Shown here: piece by piece, positions 43,988 through 54,615 of the stretch
Layout: the number at the start of each line of letters is the position of its first letter
Numbering within the stretch: the first letter of the stretch is position 1
Translations under genes and position numbers: made by a program
Assembly: GCA_030674185.1 (NCBI GenBank)
Contig: JAPXFY010000022.1
Span: 48,014,052-48,078,051 of the forward strand
DNA length: 64,000 bases
Source: Monoplex corrugatus
Lineage: Eukaryota; Mollusca; Gastropoda; Littorinimorpha; Ranellidae
Direction: 5' to 3'
The notes under the pieces: generated by a model
Databases searched by the model: none
What the model was told of the DNA's origin: nothing
The model's input: only the letters and a program-made list of their open reading frames with translations

Positions 43988-44694
43988 ACACAGTGATATT
44001 ATGAGAAAAGACACAATACTGTATTTACAGTTAGCACTTTACAAATACTTCGATTCAACACACTCTTTACAAACAGACACACAGCTGTGTATTTACAATA
44101 AGCACTTTACAAGCATGTCTATTCAACACACTCTTTACAATTTAAGTCAAACAGACACACAGTTGTATTTACAAAGCAACACATAACACAAAGTATGCCT
44201 ATTCCTGCCACCTGGCGCTTTGCTCGTTCCTGACCTTAGAAATTCAGGTGTCCTTTCAAAATCGCGCGAATAATCTTTTGATCAAAGAGTAGAGGGGGAA
44301 AAAAATCCTGTCAAGAAGAGAAAGACTGTCTTTAATCACAAATAAGTCACAATCTGTTGATATACAAAAATATATTCATCTACAACAATCTGTTGATACA
44401 CAACAAATATTCTCCTGCTCAGATGCAGCAGGGAAGCCTTGTTGGCAGATTGTTATGACATGTTAGTTAATTGTTGTATGTTGTTATCTGACTGTTATTT
44501 CATTGTTCTTAATTATTATGTGTAATTGTTTCCCTTCTTACCTTCAAACTCCAACTCCCTCTCCCCACCCCCCACCTTTTTTTTGTAGTCATTATAGTGA
44601 ACAGACATTAAATAAAAGATTTCTATCTTCTTTCCTGCTAGTTTCCCATAAGTTTTGTGTAATATTGTTTGTCTGTTTTGAGTAATATTATCTG

Positions 44695-44800
44695 TCTGTT
44701 TGCTTTATGTATTCTCTTGACAAAGACAGAATTTACCCTGTCTTGTTTTGCACGTTTAATACACGTTCTCATTCAATTTTTGTGTATTTCTAGTTCCTAC
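44695..44800 (+). mobile_element. FB-B fragment
   Basis: ATTCTCTTGACAAAGACAGA, CCCTGTCTTGTTTTGCACGT, TTAATACACGTTCTCATTC and TTTTGTGTATTTCTAGTTCC. Confidence 0.5.
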
Positions 44801-45167
44801 AATAACAGAGTACAGAAGTGCTTGTGTTCTTGTGATGCCAACAGCACAGCATTTATTTTTTGAGAAGGCAGAAATAGCTAACAGCCATAGAGTACAAGCA
44901 TGTGTGGTTTAGTATGTGTCACTGAAACAATTTAATCTTGATGTATTCAAAATGTACCGTACAAAAAGCTACCAAAACACTATGAAATTTACTTTCACAC
45001 CTATGTTATTACTGTATTACAAACACTATGTTGTTACTGTACTACAAATACTCAATATCATTTCCTAAAAGTGCTTCTTCCGACAAAACCCAATACCGAT
45101 CTTTCCATACATGAACATCTTGACTATAAAAGCAATTAAATTACTAAAACATCTAATGAACTGGTCA

Positions 45168-45325
45168 ATTGTTTTTGGTCTTTTGTGTACATCTAGCAAA
45201 GGTCAGATTGCCTAAATTTGTGCCTGTCTTGTTTTGTTAAAAAAAGTATGCATTTTCAGTCTGTCTTCAAATGTTTTCTGGTTTCTGTTTGTTCTCACTT
45301 GGGCAGTTACTTTGATTCAAAATAC
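45168..45325 (+). mobile_element. FB-B right arm
   Basis: GGTCTTTTGTGTACATCTAG, CAAAGGTCAGATTGCCTAAA, TTTGTGCCTGTCTTGTTTTG, TTAAAAAAAGTATGCATTTT and TCTGGTTTCTGTTTG. It shows the uninterrupted TTTTGTTAA site that PB-MITEs occupy in other copies. Confidence 0.65.
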
Positions 45326-46024
45326 TAAAACTGAGCATGATCATTCCTAGCAACTGAAATTTTGAAGGTAGGCTTTGTGTGAATGAGATATCAAAACAAT
45401 GATAAAAATGAGTGAGTGTGTGAGTGAGATGCGTATGCTCACACATATACATGAGAATGTTCGCATGCATATGCATATATGTGTGTATGTGTGACTGTTG
45501 TTAATTTCCACAGAACTTGTGTTATCATGTACATATAAAAAAGACAGTGTGGGGAAAATTTTCCCTTTCTCCTCGAAAACAAAATTTCTTTTCATGCCAA
45601 ATCATTCTGCCATTTTTCAGGAATATTTGCAGAATTTCAAAGCTCAGGAACAAGATACAGAGTGTTCTGAGATGACATTACTCACAGGTCGACATCCATA
45701 CAGGCCGAGAAGTAACAAACAGAATCCCACTGGCTCTTACTAGCTTTCAATTTTACATGTCAATGACAAATCAGCCAGTATAAGACACAGTCAAGTCTTT
45801 CCCAGCCATTACGATATCATAACCCCTTATAAGCATATGGCCTCAGAACACTCACAAACACTAAACAACTACAACCACTTGAAGCACACAGGCGGCAGTC
45901 AGAGGACATACAATATCACAGATATCTTGAGAGTATCGATAGCCAACTGGAGGATCATGTACAATAAATATCAACATTTCGCAATAATGTGTATATATTC
46001 TGATGGATGGTTTGTTTCATCTTC

Positions 46025-46027
<3 letters not shown>

Positions 46028-46081
<54 letters not shown>

Positions 46082-46136
46082 TATATTATATATATATAAT
46101 ATATATATATATATTATATATTATATATATATATAT
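46028..46136. repeat. (GT)n and (TA)n microsatellite
   Basis: TG run followed by ATATATTATATA units. Confidence 0.95.
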
Positions 46137-46343
46137 TCATATGTGTAGTGTGTGACTGGATGTTACCATGCTAACACTGATATATACACATCTGTATGCA
46201 TGAGGGAATTCATCTATGACAGTATCAAGTACTTCCTGTTGATGCAGACACACACACAAAAAAAAAAAAAACCAGGACTTTTGGTGTGCTGAATCATTCT
46301 GTCAAAAGGATGCTTAGAACATGAAAGGGGAAGCTGATGTAAG

Positions 46344-46404
46344 TTAACCCTTTCTTTCCCTCACAGGAATCTGATGAACAGGGTGAGGGAGTGATAAGAG
46401 TTAA
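46344..46404. mobile_element. PB-MITE, minimal hairpin
   Basis: TTAACCCTTTCTTTCCCTCA directly followed by a GGAATCTGATGAACAGGGTG arm and GAGGGAGTGATAAGAGTTAA: only the inner hairpin is present. Confidence 0.65.
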
Positions 46405-46632
46405 TGACAACAGTCAATGCACAAACGCTGTCACCAAGGTCACAGAGGAATGTGGGAGAGTGCTGTGGGTTGTCATACCAACCAACACAAAACTGTCATC
46501 ACCATGACAACACTTTCACGGGCACTGGATGTTACCATGCTAACACGATTGTCTTAGCAGCACAAATCACCAAAGTTACAGCTCAAACTCTATCACTCTG
46601 TCTGTCGTAATTCATCAGCTTGTCTTCATGGA

Positions 46633-46714
46633 AATGCATCACACTCAAGTAATAAGTACTAAGGCGATATGAAGACAATGCATCACACTCAAGTAATAAG
46701 TACTAAGGCGATAT
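46633..46714. repeat. 44-bp tandem duplication
   Basis: AATGCATCACACTCAAGTAA and TAAGTACTAAGGCGATAT occur twice with a 44-base offset. Confidence 0.9.
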
Positions 46715-46850
46715 CAGAAAGTCATGGGGACCTTACTGGACAGCCTGAGGTCAAACAAACAGAAGTTTCAAACACAGACAGGCGACATCTCATACCGCAC
46801 TGAGTGTGAACCTCCCACCTAGCACAAACACACTCCAAGATACACCCACG

Positions 46851-46958
46851 ATTAGAGACAATTTCAGAGCAATATGTTAATAAATGTCTGTTTGCTCCAC
46901 GGGAATTAGAGACAATTTCAGAGCAATATGTTAATAAATGTCTGTCTGCTCCACGGGA
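46851..46958. repeat. 54-bp tandem duplication
   Basis: ATTAGAGACAATTTCAGAGC, AATATGTTAATAAATGTCTG and TTTGCTCCACGGGA are repeated with one visible difference. Confidence 0.92.
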
Positions 46959-47547
46959 ATGCCAAACTCTTTTAGGGTAAATCATGAAGGCTGAAATCAG
47001 AGGTACCAAGCCTGCAGGCGCCTTGTAAGAAACCATGGCACCATGCAATATAATACGTAAGTCTTCACAGTCATCTACACCAGACAAGAATGGCACTTGC
47101 TCGTTGCCCTTGTGAAATGAAATGTAAAAAAATTGCCACACTGACCGCCAGATGGCCTGACCATGTAGATAATGACTAAAAGAAGTATAAGTCATGTCCT
47201 CGCTTTATGGAAATTCACTGACAGTAACTTTCCTCTTTTTTCTTGCTCTTTATTTCAGCTTTTCTTTCGTTTTCCTTCTATTTTTTCCCTGCCAACTTTT
47301 CTTTTCTCTTTTCCAGGTTATCAATCCATTCATCCTTATCTTTTCAAGAAATTCTGTGTTGTATTTTCTGTTCCCAGTTGGATCCCACTTCAAACTATAC
47401 TTGGATCATGTTTGTTATGTCTTAAACATTAATTTTTATAGATACTGTACTAACAGAAGACTTTCACTATCTAACACTTTTTGCCTTGATCTCCTTTTGA
47501 GGTAATTTGTTATTAAACTATTTGACAACCGCATACAGATGGAAGAA

Positions 47548-47920
47548 ACAGGTTCCTGTTCATGTTCACTTGATAACCAAAAAACATGAAAATAGAACAA
47601 GAATACGTGTTTAAACACACAACACAAGACCGGCACAAATTTTTGGCCAAGTGGCATCTGACAAATGTACACAAAAGACAACAAAAACAAAAATAAACTC
47701 AGGGAAAAACAGCACGACTTTCCTTACTTCCCTGTAAGTCTTCCTGTCATTTTTCCTCCCATGTTTTGTGTACTTGTTCTTGGCTGTATTTTGTGTAAAC
47801 TTGACAAAGTCCACTTGGCCAAAAATTTACACCTGTCTCGTTTTGCAAATCACACATGCATTTTTATTCTATTATGTTTCTGGTTTCTGTTTGCACGAAC
47901 GCTGGCAATCACTCTGATGT
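47548..47920. mobile_element. FB-B foldback element downstream of CLIP1
   Basis: Left arm ACAGGTTCCTGTTCATGTTC, CAAGACCGGCACAAATTTTT and GGCCAAGTGGCATCTGACAA. Right arm TGTAAACTTGACAAAGTCCA, CTTGGCCAAAAATTTACACC and TTTCTGGTTTCTGTTTGC. The loop is CTTTCCTTACTTCCCTGTAA. Confidence 0.8.
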
Positions 47921-48439
47921 AGGATCACTTAACAAATGTTACTTACCACTCCCTGACAGAATTTGGATGTAATTTATCACAGGAACTTCACTGGCCTTTA
48001 AAAACATGTCACTCCTCCCTGTTTGTAACTTGATATCATGGTCGATGGTCACAAAACACAGCTACCTGACATTATCTGGGTGTTAAGAAACAATGTGAAT
48101 GCTCCTTGGATGTAACTTCATATCACATTCCCTCACAAACACAGTTCTAACTGAATGAAACCTGATGCGAAAGTCCTGCTGACATGCCCACAGAACCTGC
48201 ACCACAACAGTCACACACCATGCACTGGTAGTAGATGTGGATGCTCCAGTACTTCACAGGCCAGTCAATGGAATGAAAAATGCAATGCGAATCAATGCGA
48301 TGCGATGCGAGATGATGTGGAGCCGTGAAAAGGGAGGCAAGAGTGGATGGGGAGGGAAGGCACATCCACACACGGGCCGGGGCCATGAGGATGCTGGAAT
48401 GATGCCCAGGGGAGCACGCGATGCGTGCCTGTCGTGGGA

Positions 48440-48486
48440 TCAAAAGGTGACCTCGTCCTGGCAGGTGTTTGTCCAGTGTCCAAAGG
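48440..48486 (-). CDS. CLIP1: CLIP1 last exon: second zinc knuckle and EVTF terminus
   Basis: A 47-base terminal exon follows the acceptor CTCACTCACAG (48497-48487) and reads (S)FGHWTNTCQDEVTF then TGA at 48442-48440. With CDIC from the previous exon it completes a CCHC knuckle of spacing C-x2-C-x4-H-x4-C. Vertebrate CLIP-170 ends in a similar acidic-ETF tail, a short motif recognised by CAP-Gly domains; here it is DEVTF. The exon is far too small for ordinary ORF finding; homology to the CLIP-170 tail and matching phase (1) support it. Confidence 0.9.
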
Positions 48487-48584
48487 CTGTGAGTGAGAAG
48501 AGAGGGGAGAAAACAAAACATGCTGGGTTAGATCATGATGGATGAGAATGTCAACATGATCAACACTTCTACCCATGATATTAA

Positions 48585-48960
48585 TAATATGAATAGTAAT
48601 AAACATGAAAAAAAGAAAGAAAACCATTACTCATCATGATTTATCATTACAATGATAAATCATTCTTGTGTAGCGCTATTCTGTAATCTCCTTTGGACTC
48701 ATTATGAATATGTAACACCAACAGTAATAAACAGGAAAACCGAAAACTCTCCCACATTATGATTTATTATTATCATAACAAATCATTCTTCTACAGTGCT
48801 ATTCTGCATACTTATTTAGATTCATAATGAATAAGTAATACTAACAGTAATAAACAGGAAAAACGAAAACCATTGCACATTATGATTTATTATTATTATT
48901 ACAAATCATTTTTCTATAGTGTCATTCTCCAAACTCATCTGGACTCACTATGCATTCCAT
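48585..48960. repeat. Three diverged tandem units of about 120 bp in the last CLIP1 intron
   Basis: AGTAATAAACAGGAAAA (or AACATGAAAA), CATTATGATTTATTATTA, AAATCATTCTTCTACAGTGC and TATTCTGCATACT recur three times. Confidence 0.8.
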
Positions 48961-49828
48961 GTAATCGGACTTCTTAGTGGAGAACCATTATGCCTACTTT
49001 TTAATGGAAGAAAATAAGACCAGTCAAACATATGCTCTCTCCACAGATGAATTTAAAAAAATAAAATGAAATTTAAAAAATACAAGAATTCTACTGTTGA
49101 TGAAATAATGCTCATAAGTGTGTGAGATTTTGTGATCTTTCAACTATGATTTTTATGCATAACATGCATCAAGAATACCTCATGGTTAAGTAAAAAACTC
49201 AAATGCGCAGCAAGGCATTCCACAAACTCAAAATAAACCAAAACGTGAAATCACACAACTGAAAAACCAACAAATGTATTCACAAAACCAATACCACTAT
49301 AATGCCCACAAACGTGCATATCACACACAAATAATAACATTCTCAAGGGTTTTGTACAAACTGTGGACACTTAACACACACACTCATCCATGTCTCTTCG
49401 ACAGTTACAAACTCTTTCTGCCATCCAGTCTAACTCAAAGACATACTTCCTTTGTTCTCACAGATTTCCCCTTTACCCATCCCACCCCTTCATCATTACT
49501 CCCCTTCCATCCCCCCATCCCTATCTTCATGTGCTTTGTGCCGTCTGGTTGTTCAAGTCACTGTGAGTAAATGTTAGAGTGAATGATGACAGTATAAGTT
49601 TTTGTTTCATTTAGATATCAAAATGTAGTGCTTTGTAAATGTATACCATCATTATTATCATAAGGTGTATATGTGCAAGCATACATGCATACTAACTCAC
49701 AAATACACACATATGCCTTCTCCCTCAAACAAAATCTCCCCTACTCAAACACCCATGCTACCACACTTCAGCAAGCGTGTGCAAACATACACGCGCGCAC
49801 ACAAACGCAAACATATACAAACTTCTGC

Positions 49829-49831
<3 letters not shown>

Positions 49832-49909
<78 letters not shown>

Positions 49910-49963
49910 ATCCACCTACACTCCCCTCCCCATACACCCATACTATCACACTCCAGCATGCGT

Positions 49964-50018
<55 letters not shown>

Positions 50019-50045
50019 CGCATGCACGCACACACACACATACAC
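49832..50045. repeat. (CA)n microsatellites
   Basis: CA at 49832-49907 and 49965-50012, with a unit TACACCCATACTATCACACT between. Confidence 0.95.
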
Positions 50046-50189
50046 AGGACAACAAACAGAAAGATTCCCTGGATTTAAGACAAAACCAACAAAGCACATA
50101 TCCTGATGTTTTGCAGCACTGCAGAAGATAACCCTTAATCATCAGAAAGTTACCCGATTTGTTATTTTCATCCTAAATCTTGTGATTTT

Positions 50190-50450
50190 GTTTGCTGCCT
50201 TTTGTGTACGCTTGATACCGACCGGTTGACCAAAAATATGCACCAATCTGTTTTTGTTAACCCTTTTCGACTCCCCCACCCTACCCACGAACTGCAAAAC
50301 CCCCTTCTGACTCCTTCACCCTATCCACCAACTTCCTGCAGGGAGTCAGAGGATTAAGGTTTTCTTTTTCTAGCATGGATGACGATGCAGATTCTATTTT
50401 GTATATTTCTGGTTTCTATCAACTTGGGCATTGGCGGTGATGCATTCATA
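50190..50450 (+). mobile_element. FB-B right arm carrying a PB-MITE
   Basis: TTTTGTGTACGCTTGATACC, GACCGGTTGACCAAAAATAT and GCACCAATCTGTTTTTGTTAA, then the PB-MITE, then TTTCTGGTTTCTATCAAC and TTGGGCATTGGCGGTGATGC. Confidence 0.65.
50257..50390. mobile_element. PB-MITE nested in FB-B
   Basis: TTAACCCTTTTCGACTCCCC, CCTATCCACCAACTTCCTGC and GGGAGTCAGAGGATTAA, truncated on the right after GATGACGATGCAG. It is flanked by FB-B sequence (CACCAATCTGTTTTTG before, ATTCTATTTTGTATATTTCT after). Confidence 0.75.
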
Positions 50451-50509
50451 TTCGCACACACACATAATTTAATGTACAATTTCTAACACCTCCCTGTTCA
50501 CAATATCTT

Positions 50510-50511
<2 letters not shown>

Positions 50512-50578
<67 letters not shown>

Positions 50579-50640
50579 CACACACACACAAAGACACAGA
50601 CACACACACACAAACACACACACACACACACACACACAAA
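50512..50640. repeat. (CA)n microsatellite next to the CLIP1 zinc-knuckle exon
   Basis: CA run with AAGACACAGA interruptions, ending about 28 bases from the exon boundary on its intron side. Confidence 0.95.
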
Positions 50641-50667
50641 AGACCAACAGCATCACCAACTACTCAC

Positions 50668-50837
50668 ATTCACAGATGTCACAGTAGGGTCTGACCGAGT
50701 GGCGATCACCGTGGTGGGTTGAGGGGGGAGGGCTGTCGGACATGGCTTGCTTGGGGCAGTCGTCCGTGTCGTGAAGGTCAAACATGTCGCAGATGTCACA
50801 GAACAGGCGCGGAGCTGGTCGCAAACGATTGCCGGGA
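50668..50837 (-). CDS. CLIP1: CLIP1 exon: first zinc knuckle
   Basis: A 170-base exon has the acceptor TTTTGTGCAG (50847-50838) and the donor GAAT|GTGAGT (50667-50666). It reads [20 protein letters not shown], then DTDDCPKQ, an STHHGDRHS linker and RPYCDICE. The LFCDICD-x-FDLHDT-x-DCP segment and the STHHG linker are diagnostic of the CLIP-170 tail. The first knuckle has spacing C-x2-C-x5-H-x4-C. The exon enters at phase 2 and exits at phase 1, both consistent with its neighbours. Confidence 0.95.
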
Positions 50838-50885
50838 CTGCACAAAAATGGAATGTCAATTATTGCTTGCCCTGAAATTGGCTCA

Positions 50886-51118
50886 TACAACAGCAGTGGG
50901 GAGAAGAGTGACAGAATGGTTCAGACGTTGGCCTGCCAGTACCTAAACTCCTGATTCCAGGGTTCGCTCCCCGTACAGGCCTCGACTTTTCTCCTCAGTT
51001 TGAACTGAACGTCTAGTCCTTCGGAAGGGGACGAAAAACGAGTCGGACCCGTATGCCTTCTGGCTGCACATGCTAAAGATCCCATAGCAGTTTAAAATCA
51101 TGAAGAGCAGGGCATTGG
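50886..51118 (+). mobile_element. SINE-3, uninterrupted copy
   Basis: GAATGGTTCAGACGTTGGCC, CCAGGGTTCGCTCCCCG (B box), AGGCCTCGACTTTTCTCCTC, GAGTCGGACCCGTATGCC and AAATCATGAAGAGCAGGGCA. It lies in the CLIP1 intron just upstream of the first zinc-knuckle exon. Confidence 0.75.
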
Positions 51119-51714
51119 GTGTTTCTGATTCACCCAGCTGGTCAGTCAACACTTGTGTCACAGACATATTACATACCCAAATTTGGAATGTCATCATATT
51201 TATTCATGATGGAGAGACCCTTGTCTACTGGACTGGCTAACAGCAATGATGTTATATCTATTCTGACGGAAAATTCAGAAAGGTCCCATGATAGTGGCTG
51301 TAAGTACAGTCTGACAGGTATACCCATCATGTAGGAAGTTATAAGATTAATTGTTACAAGTCCTTTGCATTTAACCCTTTAGCATTTGGACTGCGATTTG
51401 CCAAATGCTCTCTGGTCTGCAGGTTTTGAAAGCAAAAGTACAATCAGCTGTGTGAACATTTATTTTTACACATGGCATTACTTGATACAGTTCATGTTTT
51501 ATTTTGTCCTGAGGTTCACCAAACAGTTTACAGCTCCAGAGTGTAAAACACTAAAGGTCAGTTACAACTTAGTAATGTTCCAAGTAGTTACAGTCAATTT
51601 CGCAGGAATGAACACCATGAACACCAACACGTTTCATAAACTGGCAGTGGTGTTTAAACAGTAACTACCACCCCCTCTCACCAGACTGTAAGCTGTAGCA
51701 GAGGTCCAACTCAC

Positions 51715-51836
51715 ATGGCTATAGATTCAGTGTCCATGTCTCCGTTGAAGGTGGCTGACTCCATGACCTGCAGCCTGGCCTCTATCTCCTGGTTTTTATG
51801 CTGCAGGTCCACAATCACTGAGTTCAGGAACTGCAC
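51715..51836 (-). CDS. CLIP1: CLIP1 exon: conserved FLNSVIVDLQ segment
   Basis: A 122-base exon runs from the acceptor GATCCAG (51843-51837) to the donor GCCAT|GTGAGT (51714-51713). It reads VQFLNSVIVDLQHKNQEIEA, then RLQVMESATFNGDMDTESIA. FLNSVIVDLQ-x-KNQ followed by a methionine- and asparagine-containing linker is the hallmark just before the zinc knuckles in animal CLIP-170. It is the end of the coiled coil. The upstream boundary could also be six bases further in, at a second in-phase AG. Confidence 0.95.
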
Positions 51837-52089
51837 CTGGATCACCCATAAATACCTTATCAACATTATAAATATCACCGGTATAGTGCTACTTGGACTT
51901 GCTGCCCATTACATTTAATCATTACATGTGATCATTATACTGGACTTGCTGTCCATTACACATAATCACACATTTTGATGAAGCACGGAGAACTCGCCCT
52001 GTTAGGTGAGCTGACCACGTTCCACTATGCTGCTGCCCAGTCTGATCTTTGGTGAGTGTGCCTACTTGGTGTTTTCATGTTTCCATAAG

Positions 52090-52480
52090 CCAGTTGTTGA
52101 CATGAACCAGAATAAACATGAAAAAAGGATAAGAACATGTATTTACTACAACCAGACCAGACAGGCATAAATTTTTGGCCAACTGGCCTTTGTCAAGTGT
52201 AAGATCACAAACACACAAACACCAGATACAAAAATTACGAGACAAAGACTCATTATTCCTTTTCTCAATCTGGACGGAGCAGCAAGGAAGCTTAAGTCTT
52301 TTTCTCCTAATTTTTGTATCTGGTGTTCGTTTGTTTGTGATTTTACGCTTGACAAAGGCCAGTTGGCAGAAAATTTGCGCCTGTCTTGTCTGGTTGTATT
52401 AAATACGCATTCTTATTCTTTTTTCATGTTTTTTCTCGTTCCTGTTGACTTAAACGCGGGCAGTCACACTTGTTTTGGAT
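52090..52480. mobile_element. FB-B foldback element in the CLIP1 intron
   Basis: Left arm CAGACCAGACAGGCATAAAT, TTTTGGCCAACTGGCCTTTG and TCAAGTGTAAGATCACAAAC. Right arm GTTTGTGATTTTACGCTTGA, CAAAGGCCAGTTGGCAGAAA and GCGCCTGTCTTGTCTGGTTG. Arms are about 150 bases and nearly complementary. Confidence 0.88.
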
Positions 52481-52742
52481 TCAGTTGTTGATATGTTTAC
52501 AGCATCTTTAACACACGTTATTTAAAAATGAGGCATGTGTATACACATGAAGGGAGTTTTGGAACTGGCAGGTCTACACATCCACTGACCTGGGAGATTG
52601 GAAAAATCTCCACCTTTTGCCCACCAGGCAGAGGTGTCTATGTGGATCAAACTAAGGATTTTCTGGTTGGTAGTCTGATGTTATATACAACTGACTACTG
52701 CATTTGTCATTTTTGGTCAAATATCCCTTATGCTAATAGACA

Positions 52743-52914
52743 TTAACCCATTGACTCCTGCACACTATCCAACAATTGCAAAAACTTGACTCTTTGATTC
52801 CCTCACCCTATCCACTACTGGACACAGTGAGGGAGCCAAAGGGCTAAGTTTTTGCTTTGCTGGCGTGATTGACAATGCAAGATGCTGGTGGATAGGTAGT
52901 GGGAGTCGGGTTAA
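52743..52914. mobile_element. PB-MITE in the CLIP1 intron
   Basis: TTAACCCATTGACTCCTGCA to AGTGGGAGTCGGGTTAA, inner CTTTGATTCCCTCACCC and GTGAGGGAGCCAAAGGGC. Confidence 0.8.
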
Positions 52915-52923
52915 AGTGAAGAA

Positions 52924-53138
<215 letters not shown>

Positions 53139-53169
53139 ACACAACAGACAGAAAGGCAGGAAGAAAGCA

Positions 53170-53785
53170 AAGAGAAACCAGTCACACAAAAGAAGAATCA
53201 GAACACATATGAAATAAAACAAAACTAGACAAGTACAGTACATAGTTTCAGCCAACTGGTTTACATCAAGTGTATATTAAAGACAACAAAGAAAATGTAC
53301 ACAAAACCTGGTAAAAAAAAAAAACAACCCACAATAAAAATCAGTAGACTTCCCTAATGTTCTAAAGAGCAGAAGAAAATGGCGGAAAACTCCTGCTTGA
53401 CGAAACGTCAGGGAAGTCTTCTACTGTTTTTCCCTCACTAAGTTTGTGTGTTTATTCTTTCTTGTCCTTTGTATTCACCTGACGAAGCCCACTTCCCTAA
53501 AAATTTGCGCCTGTCATATTTTGTTAACGCTTTGATTCTTGCACCCTATCCACCAGTTACAAAAACTTAACCCTCTGACTCCCTCACCCTATTCAGAAGC
53601 TTCCTGCAGGAAGCTGGTGGATAGGGTGAGGGGGTCGAAGAGTTAAGTTTTTCCTTTGCTGTCAGTGATGATTGTGCAAAGATGATGGTGGACAGATGAG
53701 GGAGTCAAAGGGTTAAAAACTTGTTCCCATTCTAAGTTTGCATGTTTCTGGTGTCTATCTGCTTGAACGCTGACAGTCGCTTTGA
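53170..53785. mobile_element. FB-B foldback element carrying a PB-MITE
   Basis: The left arm (53190-53310: GAACACATATGAAATAAAAC, AGCCAACTGGTTTACATCAA) pairs loosely with the right arm (53455-53523 and 53717-53785: GTATTCACCTGACGAAGCCC, GTCTATCTGCTTGAACGCTG). The right arm is split by the PB-MITE at 53524-53716. Confidence 0.7.
53524..53716. mobile_element. PB-MITE nested in FB-B
   Basis: TTAACGCTTTGATTCTTGCA to GAGGGAGTCAAAGGGTTAA, with inner CAGAAGCTTCCTGCAGGAAG. FB-B flanks it (GCGCCTGTCATATTTTG before; CCCATTCTAAGTTTGCATG after). Confidence 0.85.
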
Positions 53786-53976
53786 TTAACCCTCTGATTC
53801 CCACTTTGTCCACCAGCATCCTGCATTGTGAACCATGCTAGCAAAGCAAAAACATAACCCTTGGATTCCCTCACCCTGTGCACCAGCTCCCAGCATGAAG
53901 CTGGTGGATAGGGTGAGGGAGTCATAGGACTAAGTTTTTGAGGCTGGTGGATAGGGTGTGGGAGTCAAAGGGTTAA
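53786..53976. mobile_element. PB-MITE next to a CLIP1 exon donor
   Basis: TTAACCCTCTGATTCCCACT to GTGGGAGTCAAAGGGTTAA. Its right end is 22 bases from the inferred boundary of the CLIP1 exon 53998-54050. Confidence 0.85.
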
Positions 53977-53997
53977 GAAAGCAAAGAGTGTACTGGC

Positions 53998-54050
53998 CTG
54001 CTGTTCTGATGCCTGCTTGTCCTCCAGGAGTTGACTCTCCCTGCTGTCGC
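53998..54050 (-). CDS. CLIP1: CLIP1 coiled-coil exon with an uncertain donor
   Basis: After the acceptor TTTCAG (54056-54051) the frame reads (G)DSRESQLLEDKQASEQQ, a glutamine/glutamate-rich coiled-coil segment. It joins the previous exon in phase 1. The next recognised exon needs phase 0, and the only phase-0 boundary nearby is CAG|GCCAGT, a non-canonical GC donor. The first GT (53994-53993) would give phase 1. A PB-MITE (53786-53976) starts about 20 bases into the intron. A missed small exon between 51.9 and 53.9 kb is the alternative. Confidence 0.6.
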
Positions 54051-54117
54051 CTGAAACAAAGAAGGGAAATGACTGTAGAAACAGTCTGCACACAAGTCTG
54101 TTGTTTCCCTGCTTACA

Positions 54118-54144
54118 AAACACACACACGCACGCACGCATGCA

Positions 54145-54176
<32 letters not shown>

Positions 54177-54298
54177 CACAACACACACAACACACACACA
54201 ACACACACACAACACACACACAACACACACACAAAACACACACAACACACACACAACACACACAACACACACACAACACACACACACACACACACACA
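54118..54298. repeat. (CACG)n and ACACAACAC microsatellite
   Basis: ACGCACGCACGC, then CA interrupted by an extra A about every 10 bases. Confidence 0.95.
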
Positions 54299-54334
54299 TC
54301 AGACACCCATGGTGTCTAGAATGTCTTCAAGACA

Positions 54335-54615
54335 GATTCCTCCTGCTCATTTAATTCCATCCCATGTATACTCCACCAAAATCTGCAATGATCTGACAGA
54401 CACCCTGAGTCTGCACAAAACCCTATGTGCCCGTGAGGTCTTGAAAAGGAGAATGGGGTGTGTGTGTGGAGAGGGTATGGAGAAGGGACATACGAAACAG
54501 TAAGCTGACAACACCAGAACGACATATGGGCAGCGAACTGACCAATTTCTATGTTGCAGGCTGGAACAAAAGGACATCAGATCTTGAATCCACGGCTCTA
54601 TCAAAAGAACCTATG
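54335..54615 (-). mobile_element. SINE-1 in the CLIP1 intron
   Basis: In minus orientation: CCCTGAGTCTGCACAAAACC, GTGAGGTCTTGAAAAGG, core complement GCTGACAACACCAGAACGAC, GGGCAGCGAACTGACCAATT, and a head with CAGATCTTGAATCCACGGCT and CTATCAAAAGAACC. Confidence 0.8.

Larger units (their letters stand above)
43990..46020. other. AT-rich intergenic segment
   Basis: Contains a short duplicated theme (ACAGACACACAGCTGTGTAT, then TTTACAA.AAGCACTTTACAA, at 44040-44170) and two FB-B fragments. No supported gene. Confidence 0.4.
46560..48439 (-). other. Likely 3' untranslated and downstream region of CLIP1
   Basis: This follows the CLIP1 stop codon in gene orientation. It contains an FB-B foldback element (about 47548-47920) and two short tandem duplications, 44-bp units at 46633-46714 and 54-bp units at 46851-46958. 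The open minus-strand frame at 46722-47195 is created partly by the 54-bp duplication and shows no recognisable protein. The polyadenylation point was not fixed. Confidence 0.3.

Noticed and set aside
46722..47195. 157-codon minus frame with duplicated HLLTYCSEIVSN
   Set aside because: The duplication is the 54-bp DNA tandem repeat downstream of the CLIP1 stop; no recognisable domain.
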